From the NCBI GenBank assembly GCA_035762175.1, contig DASTPP010000361.1, positions 1 to 50,865 on the forward strand: DNA of 50,865 nucleotides. The letters run 5' to 3'. This stretch comes from DASTPP01 sp035762175 (GTDB lineage Bacteria > Myxococcota_A > Polyangia > Polyangiales > Polyangiaceae). This document shows positions 1 to 6,682 of the stretch, piece by piece (positions within the stretch are counted from its first letter, which is position 1; the number at the start of each line of letters is the position of its first letter). The translations under genes were made by a program, and so were the position numbers. The notes beneath the pieces are model-generated. The model searched no databases. It saw nothing but the letters and a program-made list of their open reading frames with translations, and was not told the origin of the DNA.

Positions 1-672
1 CGCCATCGGGAAGGGCTCGGCCAAGAGCGGGTGCAGCGGCGCGACCATCGCCGCGAGCTCGTCGAGCTTGTGCGTCGTCGGCTTCGTGCCCGTGAACACC
101 AAGAGCGCCGCCGCGAAGTAGCGCTCGGTCGCCTGATGCAGTTGAAAGGCGGCAATGCTGTTGCTGCCGCGGCTGCAGAAGAGCTCGTAGCCAACGAAGA
201 ACTCGCCAGCACTGGTGAACCAGTGCTCGAAGTACTCGCGCGCGATCGCCTGCCGCTCTTCGGGCGTCGCCCCCTTCGGTCGGGCGAGGGTGAAGCGGTT
301 GGCGTCGAAGAGCACGACGCCCTGCGAGACGATCTCGACGAAGAAGAACTGGCCCCGCCGCAGCTCTTGGTTGAGCGAGCGCAGGTCGTAGACCAAGAGC
401 GTCACGGTCGAGGGCGAGGCGATGGGGCGAATCGCCGCTTCGACGCGGTTCCACAGGGGTTGGTCGGCGGCGGCCTCGGGGCTCTGGGTGACGACGAGCA
501 GGTCGAAGTCGCTGCGGTAGCCGGTGCTCTTGTCTTCGACCCAGTCGCCGCGGGCGTGGCTGCCGAAGAGCAAGATGAGGTCGGCCGCGGGCGCGTCGAG
601 CCGAATGCGCTTGGTGATCGCCTCGAGCTGCGCTCGCTTCTTGTCGGGCAGGTGGTCGAGCGACGTCTTCAT
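1..672 (-). CDS. Nucleotidyltransferase-HEPN domain protein (partial, runs off left edge)
   Basis: Reading leftwards from an ATG at 672 the frame stays open to base 1, so the C-terminus is missing; at least 224 residues are visible. Residues about 30-60 carry a polymerase-beta-type nucleotidyltransferase signature, GSHARGD (37-43) followed by DFDLLVV (55-61), with the two Asp spaced as in the catalytic DxD. After about residue 130 the sequence is helical and HEPN-like, with a THKLDEL stretch; the HEPN RxxxxH motif would lie beyond the edge. Its ATG overlaps the stop of the HNH gene by 4 bp (ATGA), so it is probably translationally coupled as the third gene of the operon. Known family roles include MNT-HEPN toxin-antitoxin pairs and RNA modification; action in defence here is inferred from context. 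Confidence 0.8.
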   Translation of the reverse strand, partial: MKTSLDHLPDKKRAQLEAITKRIRLDAPAADLILLFGSHARGDWVEDKSTGYRSDFDLLVVTQSPEAAADQPLWNRVEAAIRPIASPSTVTLLVYDLRSLNQELRRGQFFFVEIVSQGVVLFDANRFTLARPKGATPEERQAIAREYFEHWFTSAGEFFVGYELFCSRGSNSIAAFQLHQATERYFAAALLVFTGTKPTTHKLDELAAMVAPLHPLLAEPFPMA

Positions 673-1328
673 TCGGACGGCTTCTCGGGTGAGGGGTCTG
701 CAGAAAGGGTCGGGCCGCCGGCGCGCAAGGCCTCGTGGGCGGCGCGCCCCCGCTCGCGGTTCTGCTTCTCGACGGCAGCGGCGATGAGCGGGGCAACCTC
801 ATAAAGCCCCTCGAGCGAAAGTCGGCCCCGGGCGTGCAGCTCGTACCAGGCTTGTCGGCAGCGGATGACGGCCTCCCCCTGGTCGAGGCGCAGGCGCCGC
901 AGCGTGTGGAGGGCCAGCTCTCGATGCTCGGCAGGGATCTTGTCGGTCGCCACGAGCTGCAGCGAAGGCAAGCTGATCTCGAACCACCCTTCGCCGACCT
1001 CGTGCGGGTCGAGCACGTCGGCGTCTTTCTTGACCTGGTTCATCAGCCCCGAAGCGAAGCGGTAATTCGACCACTCGTACGCGAGCTGGGGGTGCTTTTT
1101 GACGCTCCGGAAGTGGTCGACCGTGCCGACGTTCTCTCTCATCGCGTGGTAGGCGCACAAATTCCGGAAGCCTTCCGCGAGCCGCTCGCGGAAGGGCGTC
1201 CAGTAGTCGCGCGGTCGCCCCTCGGCCGCCCCCCCCTCCGCACGGCGCTCGGCCAACCACGCGCTGCCCGGCCGCCGTACCTTTTCGTCGAAGTCGGGCG
1301 GCTCTGGCACGCGCTCGACGCGAATCAC
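669..1328 (-). CDS. HNH endonuclease-like protein, PtuB/TIGR02646-like
   Basis: This 219-residue protein resembles HNH nucleases of the PtuB/TIGR02646 type. Residues 58-101 carry the core: LCAY, VDHF (His72), YEWSNYR (Asn88) and LMNQVKK (Asn97). The family usually frames this core with two CxxC zinc knuckles; here only Cys58 remains and the second pair is absent, so the fold may be metal-knuckle-free. The ATG overlaps the ATPase stop by 4 bp, and its own stop overlaps the next ATG by 4 bp, so all three genes are co-translated. In Septu systems PtuB is the nuclease activated with an ATPase partner; that role is inferred from neighbour order and motif similarity. Confidence 0.75.
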   Translation of the reverse strand: MIRVERVPEPPDFDEKVRRPGSAWLAERRAEGGAAEGRPRDYWTPFRERLAEGFRNLCAYHAMRENVGTVDHFRSVKKHPQLAYEWSNYRFASGLMNQVKKDADVLDPHEVGEGWFEISLPSLQLVATDKIPAEHRELALHTLRRLRLDQGEAVIRCRQAWYELHARGRLSLEGLYEVAPLIAAAVEKQNRERGRAAHEALRAGGPTLSADPSPEKPSE

Positions 1329-2581
1329 TTCACGGCCCCCGTCTCGACGAGCCAGCGCGGCCAGAAGGGGTCGTGCCCCGCCAACACGCGCCGCAGTTCG
1401 GCGTCGATCGCCTCGCGCGTGGCGAGCGGGGGCGGCTTCGGCTCGCCGCGCATGAACGCCTCGGCGGCCTCGATGGCCGCTTCGGCCTCGCGCGAGCGCG
1501 CCTGCTCGAGCCCGAACGACTCGGACACCAGCCAGTTCGTCACGTCGCCCTGCTTCGCCCAGGGAAGGTCTTCGACCACGATCTTGCCCCCTTCGCTCAA
1601 CGTAAAGTGTAGCAGCTTATCGGTCGCTTCGTTAAAGAAAGACTCGACCGAGGCGAGCACGAGGGGGGCGTGGGTGCTCACGATCACTTGTACGCTCAGA
1701 GAGCCCGCGAGCTCAGACACAGCTCTGAAGAGCGCTGGCAAGATGACGCGCTGCCACTGCGGGTGCAGGTGCGCGTCGACTTCGTCGATCAGCAGCGCCA
1801 GTTCGTTGAGCGGCTTCTGGTTTCGCAAACGAGCGGCCTCGCCGTGCTCGTGCCAAGCCCACACCAGCACGTAGGCGAGGGCGAGTACCCGGCGCATGCC
1901 GGCAGAAGCGTGCGTGACAGGCACGTCGCCGTAGGGCAGCACGAGCGTGGGTACGTCGCGCACATCCTCGATCGACACGCGGCGTGACGCACCTGGGCGC
2001 AGCGCCTCGCCCGCGTTGGGCGAAAGCGTGGCCAGCACCCTCGAGAAAAGTTTGAACAGGGCAGGGCGTTGATACTGCCAACTTACCCAATCGCGCAGTA
2101 GGCCATTACAGAGCACAACCCCGTCGTCGGTCGTCAAACCGTCCCAAACGTTGGGGGCCTGAAGTGAGAACTGCCGCGAGGGCCCCCAGGCCTTTACGCC
2201 GACCCCCAACTTCATAGGCCCCGAAGCGCGCAATGGGTCCCAGACGTTAAACCCGCCGTCGGCTTTAACTCCGACGACTAGGGGCGCCGACAGCTCCCCG
2301 TCACGGATCCATCGCTGCTCTCTGAAGCTGAAACTTGCTTCCTTCGAGGCTTCGTAGCCATCGGCTACGAATTGGAAGCCGATCGTTGGCTCTACCTTAT
2401 CGCCACGCCTCGCAAGGGCTGATTTGTCGGCCCAGGCCCCCGTCAACACGTACCATGCGAGGTCGAGCACGAACGTCTTGCCCAGGCCGTTGTCGCCGGT
2501 GAGCAAGTTGAGCCGCGAACCGAGCGGCACTTCGAGCTCGTCGAAAGGCTCGACGTCGCGGGCCCAGAGCTTGGTCAGCAT
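1325..2581 (-). CDS. AAA/SMC-type ATPase, PtuA-like, first gene of defence operon
   Basis: This 418-residue protein has a Walker A GDNGLGKT at 29-36 right behind the N-terminal strand, as in OLD/PtuA-type overcoming-lysogeny ATPases. It also has an ABC-like ASAGMRRVLALAY segment, a Walker B ALLIDEVDAHLHP in the C-terminal half, and a switch His in STHAPLVL. No DNA-binding or Toprim nuclease domain is evident. The start is well supported by the purine-rich GGAGGAAGG just upstream of the ATG. Followed by the HNH gene with a 4-bp overlap, it matches the ptuA-ptuB order of Septu. Transcription probably starts in the 2582-3100 gap. Confidence 0.85.
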   Translation of the reverse strand: MLTKLWARDVEPFDELEVPLGSRLNLLTGDNGLGKTFVLDLAWYVLTGAWADKSALARRGDKVEPTIGFQFVADGYEASKEASFSFREQRWIRDGELSAPLVVGVKADGGFNVWDPLRASGPMKLGVGVKAWGPSRQFSLQAPNVWDGLTTDDGVVLCNGLLRDWVSWQYQRPALFKLFSRVLATLSPNAGEALRPGASRRVSIEDVRDVPTLVLPYGDVPVTHASAGMRRVLALAYVLVWAWHEHGEAARLRNQKPLNELALLIDEVDAHLHPQWQRVILPALFRAVSELAGSLSVQVIVSTHAPLVLASVESFFNEATDKLLHFTLSEGGKIVVEDLPWAKQGDVTNWLVSESFGLEQARSREAEAAIEAAEAFMRGEPKPPPLATREAIDAELRRVLAGHDPFWPRWLVETGAVK

Positions 2582-2828
2582 GACGCCTTCCTCCCCCGGC
2601 TCCGGTCCGCTCGCAAGCGCGACGTCTCCCCCGGCCGCCCCGTCGCCCCCGCCCGCGGTCGCGCCCGGCGGCGAGCCCCCGGCGAGCGCGCTTCGGCACA
2701 GCTTGAGCCGTGGCGCTCACGCGGACCTCGCGGCTCGGTTCTCGACCGACGACCCCACCCAGGCCGTCGAAAATCGTCGCGATTGACCTTCGACCGGCTC
2801 AATGGTTCGGGGTGGTCATTGGGGACGT

Positions 2829-2935
2829 GTGCCGCGGCGGTCAAGACTGCCTTCCGGCACCCAACTCGTCGCGGGCGGCGTCGACGGCCTCATCGTCGAG
2901 TGCCGCGGCGGTCAAGACTGCCTTCCGGCACCCAA
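2829..2935. CRISPR. Candidate minimal CRISPR: two 36-bp repeats, one 35-bp spacer
   Basis: Bases 2829-2864 and 2900-2935 are identical over 36 bp and are separated by an unrelated 35-bp stretch. The repeat starts with GTGCCG and has CGGCAC near its other end, giving the terminal inverted repeat typical of CRISPR repeats. Repeat length and spacer length both fit type II, III or V arrays. No third copy is found at the expected phase on either side, and no cas gene lies in the window. It could be an orphan remnant or simply a duplicated regulatory palindrome upstream of the defence operon. Confidence 0.4.
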
Positions 2936-3103
2936 ACTCGACCTGCGGGCTCAACCCGTGGGGGCCCCCGCCTCCGGGCCGTCTCGACCGAAGCGGCAAA
3001 TGCCCCAAATAGTGGGGGGGGCTGGCCGCGACGCCGTGGGCGAGCCGGGGGCATCAGGATATTCTGTGTCGTCGACCGCCTGGCTCGCTCCCCTAGGGTT
3101 CGG

Positions 3104-3178
3104 TAGAATGGGGCGAGGGGTGAGATTGGCATGGGGGTCGTAGAAAAGGGGCGAGGGGTGGGGTGGGCATGGGGGTCA
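3104..3178. repeat. 37-bp imperfect tandem duplication upstream of the kinase
   Basis: Two adjacent copies (3104-3140 and 3141-3178) share TAGAA, GGGGCGAGGGGT and GGCATGGGGGTC. The duplication doubles a purine-rich tract followed by an ATG, so it creates two competing potential start regions for the kinase frame. Confidence 0.75.
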
Positions 3179-3312
3179 TCGAATTGATAGAGCTCGATCG
3201 CGCTCGCTTCGGCGGCGGCCGAGGGGGCGCCTTGCCCGAGACCAAGCCGGGTGGCCCGGCGCCCCTGCGGCAGGCGCGCGCGGGGTCTGAGCTGGCGTGG
3301 TCGGGGGGCACC

Positions 3313-5037
3313 GTGCAGGCGGGCGACCTTTTGAGCAACAAGTACCGGCTCGAGGGGGTGCTTGGCTCCGGCGGCATGAGCGTCGTGTGGGCCGCGACGC
3401 ACGAGCTCTTGCGCGGGCGGGTCGCCCTCAAGCTGCTCTCGCGCGAGCGGGCGGGCGAGCCGCGCTTCGTGCGGCGGTTTCTGCGCGAGGCGCGCTGGGC
3501 CGCCAAGCTGCGCAGCCGGCACACGGCGCGCGTTTACGACGCCGACGTCCTCGACGACGGCACGCCGTACATCGTGATGGAGCTGCTCGAGGGCGTGAGC
3601 CTCGGCCAGCACCTGCGCGCGCGGGGGCCGCTGCCCGTGCGCGAGGCCGTCGGGTGGGCGCTGCAGGTGTGCAGCGCGCTCGACGAGGCGCACGGCCGCG
3701 GCCTCGTCCACCGCGATCTCAAGCCGCCGAACCTCTTTCTGGCCGACGGCCCCGACGGCTCGCGCACCCTCAAGGTGCTCGACTTCGGCATCGCCAAACA
3801 CCTGGGCCCCTCGACGAGCAGCCTCATCACCGCCGAGGGCACGCTGCTCGGCTCGCCGAGCTACATGGCGCCCGAACAGGTCAGCGCGGCCGGGTCGGTC
3901 GACGCGCGCGCCGACCTCTGGGCGCTCGGCGTCCTTTTGTTCGAGATGCTCTCGGGGCAGAAGCCCTTCACCGGCCCGAGCTTGCCCGAGACGCTCGACC
4001 GGGTGCTGCGTCACGAGCCGCCTAATCTGCTCGGGCTCCGCGCTGCGTTGCCCCCCGGGCTCGTCGCCGTCGTTCGACGCTGCCTCGAGAAAGATCGCGA
4101 GCGGCGCTTCGACAGCGCGACGGCCGTGGCCAGCGCGCTCGCCCCCTTCCGCGACGCCGCCTCGGCGGCGGGCCCGCCCCCGGCGCTCCCCTTTCGCCGG
4201 GCCGACGCCTCGCCGGCGGCGGGCCCGCTCGCCCCCTCGCCCGAGCCTCCCGCCGCGATCGCCGCGGGCGGCCACTTCGGGGGCCCCGACACACCCGCGG
4301 CGCTCGTCATCTCGGACGAGCTCATGTACGGCACTCCGCCCGGCGGGAGAGCTCTCGCCCCCAACCGCAACCAGGCCCTGGGCTCCCCTCGCGCGACCCG
4401 GCGAGAGGTGCCCCGAGCTCCTCGCACGCGGGCGGGCTACGGGGTCTCGTCGCTGGCCGATACGTTGCCGGCGCGGCCCCCTTCGCCCCCTGCCTTCGCG
4501 AAGGTGACGCCGACACCTTTGCCCGGCTGCTCCCCCCCCGAAAGGGTCACGACGCCCAGGCCCCTTCTGCCCGCCGATGCCCCCACGGGCGCCGGCGCCT
4601 CGGCGCTCGTGCCGCGGCCGCCCGCGAAGAGCACGGTCGATGACACCGCGCCTCTCGCGATCGAGCCGGGGCCGAGGCCAGGCGCGGCGGCGACGAAGCT
4701 GCCGGCGCCCTACCCTGTCGGGCCGGCCTACCAGCAGCCTGGGGGGGCGGGCGTTCAAGCCCTGGGCGGGGGCCTTGGCCGACCGAGCGGCTCGGGCGCC
4801 GCGCCCGGGTTCGATTCGGCGGCGCCCCCGCGTGCTGCCGCCGTGGCGCGGGCGCCGCGTTCGCGGCACCGACTCGGGTACTGGCTGGTTCTCGCCGCCT
4901 GCGCGCTCGCGTCGGGCGTGAGCGTCGCCTTCGTACAGAAATACGCGAACCCGCCCCCCATCAAGGCCCGCCTTCGCCTGCCGTCGGCCACCCCGCCAGC
5001 GGGGCCCGCCCCTGAGGCGGCGGGGGTTCAACCTTGA
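3313..5037 (+). CDS. Membrane-anchored Ser/Thr protein kinase
   Basis: Hanks-type kinase of about 574 residues. The N-terminal domain shows the Gly-rich loop LGSGGMSVVWAA (17-28), the ATP-binding Lys in VALK (Lys40), HRDLKPPN (catalytic Asp135), DFGIAK (Asp157) and a PSYMAPEQ activation-segment end. Residues about 280-515 are Pro/Ala-rich and presumably disordered. One hydrophobic segment (about 521-543) follows, then a short Pro-rich tail, so the kinase domain is cytoplasmic. I chose the GTG at 3313 because related kinases begin a few residues before KYRLE; the frame is open upstream to GTG 3163 and ATG 3169. The stop lies inside the first diverged unit of the 22-bp repeat array. Confidence 0.9.
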   Translation: MQAGDLLSNKYRLEGVLGSGGMSVVWAATHELLRGRVALKLLSRERAGEPRFVRRFLREARWAAKLRSRHTARVYDADVLDDGTPYIVMELLEGVSLGQHLRARGPLPVREAVGWALQVCSALDEAHGRGLVHRDLKPPNLFLADGPDGSRTLKVLDFGIAKHLGPSTSSLITAEGTLLGSPSYMAPEQVSAAGSVDARADLWALGVLLFEMLSGQKPFTGPSLPETLDRVLRHEPPNLLGLRAALPPGLVAVVRRCLEKDRERRFDSATAVASALAPFRDAASAAGPPPALPFRRADASPAAGPLAPSPEPPAAIAAGGHFGGPDTPAALVISDELMYGTPPGGRALAPNRNQALGSPRATRREVPRAPRTRAGYGVSSLADTLPARPPSPPAFAKVTPTPLPGCSPPERVTTPRPLLPADAPTGAGASALVPRPPAKSTVDDTAPLAIEPGPRPGAAATKLPAPYPVGPAYQQPGGAGVQALGGGLGRPSGSGAAPGFDSAAPPRAAAVARAPRSRHRLGYWLVLAACALASGVSVAFVQKYANPPPIKARLRLPSATPPAGPAPEAAGVQP

Positions 5038-5170
5038 CCGCGACAGGGCCCAACCCTGGCGGCGCCTAGGTTGAACCTACCTCCGGCCTAGGTTGAACCT
5101 ACCTGCCGCCAGGGTTGAACCTACCTGCCGCCAGGGTTCAACCTACCTACCGCCTAGGTTCAACCTACCC
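5024..5170. repeat. 22-bp tandem array of TAGGTT-N-AACCTA palindromes
   Basis: Five clear units of 22 bp start at 5065, 5087, 5109, 5131 and 5153, with diverged copies back to about 5024. Each contains a 13-bp odd palindrome, TAGGTT-G/C-AACCTA or a CAGGGTT variant. The array lies between convergent genes and reaches into both: the kinase ends in it, and the LysR stop codon is formed by its last unit. It could act as a bidirectional terminator, a protein-binding array or a slippage product. Confidence 0.85.
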
Positions 5171-6101
5171 CCGCGCCACCGAAGTGGCGTACGGCGAAGG
5201 CCTTCAACGTCGCGAGCGCCTTCGCGCGCGGGCTCGCCGGCGGCTCGCGGCGATGAACGAGGTAAAGGCCGGCGGCCTCGTGCAGAATGAAGCGGTCGAG
5301 CACGCCCACGAGGCGCCCGGCGCGCTGCGCGGCGGCCGCGAGCTCGGTCGGGATCGCCGCGATGCCCGCGCCCGCTTCGCACATCTGCGCGAGCGACGCG
5401 ACGTCGGCGACGGCGCGCGGCGCGACCGAGACGACCGCGCGCTCTCCGGGCCCGCGCCGCGGGCGGAGGACGAGTCGGCCGCGCGCCGGGGGCAGGAGGA
5501 GGACGCCGTGGGACGCGAGGTGCTCTGGTCGGCGGGGCACGCCGTGCGCGGCGAGGTAGGCCGGCGAGGCGAAGAGCGGCGCGACGAGCTCCGCGAGGCG
5601 ATGCGCGACGAGCGAGGAGTCGCGGAGCCGGCGGGCGAGGCGGAACGCGCAGTCGACGCCGCCGGCCGCCAAAGGCTCGACGCGCTCGGAGAGCAGCAGC
5701 GTCACCCGCGCTTCCGGCGTCGCCGCCATCCACGCCCCGAGCAACGGCGCGACGAGCGCCGCGCCGAGGTCGGCGGGCGCGGTGACGCGCAGGGTGGGCC
5801 AGGGCGCGGCGGCCCCGGCGCGCACGTCCAAGGCGTCGTCGAGCGCCGCCAGCGCCGCTTCGAGCCGTGACGCGATCTCTTCGGCGCGCGCCTCGAGCTC
5901 GATCGACCGCGCGTGCCGACGGAGCAGCGGCAGGCCGAGCGCGCGCTCGAGGCGCGCCACGCGGCGGCTCACCTGCGTCTTGCGCTCGCCGAGCGCGCGC
6001 CCGGCCGCCGTGAACGAGCCGGACCGCACCACGGCGCAGAACGCGCGGACGTCCGCGAGGTCGCCGTCGAAGGGTGCGCGTTCGGAGTTCTCAGGTCGCA
6101 T
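5160..6101 (-). CDS. LysR-family transcriptional regulator
   Basis: This 313-residue protein has an N-terminal winged helix-turn-helix at residues about 15-75 (AFCAVVRSGSFTAAGRAL, then QVSRRVARLERALGLPLLRR), followed by a type 2 periplasmic-binding-fold effector domain to about residue 300. It is divergent from the DoxX-like gene with only 84 bp between start codons, the classic arrangement in which a LysR regulator controls its divergent neighbour and itself. The inducer cannot be read from the sequence. Its stop sits in the 22-bp palindrome array. Confidence 0.9.
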   Translation of the reverse strand: MRPENSERAPFDGDLADVRAFCAVVRSGSFTAAGRALGERKTQVSRRVARLERALGLPLLRRHARSIELEARAEEIASRLEAALAALDDALDVRAGAAAPWPTLRVTAPADLGAALVAPLLGAWMAATPEARVTLLLSERVEPLAAGGVDCAFRLARRLRDSSLVAHRLAELVAPLFASPAYLAAHGVPRRPEHLASHGVLLLPPARGRLVLRPRRGPGERAVVSVAPRAVADVASLAQMCEAGAGIAAIPTELAAAAQRAGRLVGVLDRFILHEAAGLYLVHRREPPASPRAKALATLKAFAVRHFGGAGVG

Positions 6102-6185
6102 CAGGTCACCCTAGCGGGGCCCTCGGCCGCGGCGCAATCTCGCGTCGTCTGGCGCGGAAGTCACGAAGCGCCGGAGGAGGGTTCC

Positions 6186-6560
6186 ATGCGTTCGAAGGTT
6201 ACCGTCGTGCTCTCCGTGGTCCTCGCGGTTTACTTCGCATTGAACGGCGGGTTGAAGCTCGCGAGCCATGCGCACATGGTCGAGTCGTTCACGCGTTGGG
6301 GGTACGGGCGGTCATTCTTGTTCGCGATCGGCGTCGTCGAGATCGTGTCCGGCCTCGCGCTCGCCTTCCGGCCGACGGCGTCCCTCGCGGGGCTCGCGCT
6401 CGGCGCCGTCATGGTGGGCGCGACGTACACGCATCTCGTGTACCGCGAGTGGGGGCATGCGCTCTTGCCGCTGTTCGTCCTTCCGCTCGTCGTGGCCGTC
6501 GGGCTGGCCCGCGGCGGCGGAGGCAGGCGGTGGCTCCGAAGCCCGTCCGCGTCGTCGTGA
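6186..6560 (+). CDS. DoxX-like small membrane protein
   Basis: The ATG at 6186 follows a GGAGGAGGG ribosome-binding site. The 124-residue product has four hydrophobic segments (about 5-22, 45-63, 70-90 and 95-112), with NGGLKLASH after the first and GVVEIVSGLALAF in the second, as in DoxX-like/DUF4345-type proteins. Such proteins are often linked to redox or quinone stress, but no substrate is established. The divergent LysR gene is its likely regulator. Confidence 0.75.
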   Translation: MRSKVTVVLSVVLAVYFALNGGLKLASHAHMVESFTRWGYGRSFLFAIGVVEIVSGLALAFRPTASLAGLALGAVMVGATYTHLVYREWGHALLPLFVLPLVVAVGLARGGGGRRWLRSPSASS

Positions 6561-6600
6561 CGGCGGGGTCGCCGCGAGCCGCCCCCCCGCGGCGCAAACA

Positions 6601-6682
6601 CTACGCCGCCCGCGCGCGGAGCGCCCGGCCTCGCCGGTGCGCTGAGGGGGCGGGGGCCCCGCTACGCCGCCCGCGCGCGGAG
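6601..6682. repeat. 21-bp duplication of a gene 3' end
   Basis: The 21 bp covering the last codons and stop of the leftward spermidine-synthase-like gene (6662-6682) recur exactly at 6601-6621, 61 bp away and just beyond the stop codon. Confidence 0.8.

Larger units (their letters stand above)
2582..3312. other. Gap between divergent defence operon and kinase
   Basis: No convincing protein gene is seen in this stretch. It holds the likely promoter region of the leftward ATPase operon, two 36-bp direct repeats (2829-2935) and a 37-bp tandem duplication (3104-3178). An in-frame extension of the kinase could begin at 3163 or 3169, but its codons are less GC-biased at the third position than the kinase domain. 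Confidence 0.6.

Noticed and set aside
735..1874. Long plus-strand open frames opposite the defence genes
   Set aside because: They are antisense shadows of the ATPase and HNH genes, Arg-rich and without motifs; GC-rich DNA leaves such frames open.
2971..3006. Third CRISPR repeat in phase
   Set aside because: The expected position shares only scattered bases with the 36-bp repeat.
2582..3100. Retron-type RNA upstream of the ATPase/HNH pair
   Set aside because: Some retrons use PtuA/PtuB-like effectors, but no reverse transcriptase is present in the window.
3131..3146. Sigma-54-like TGGCATGGGGGTCGTA before the kinase
   Set aside because: The invariant GC of the -12 element is GT, so it is not accepted as a promoter.
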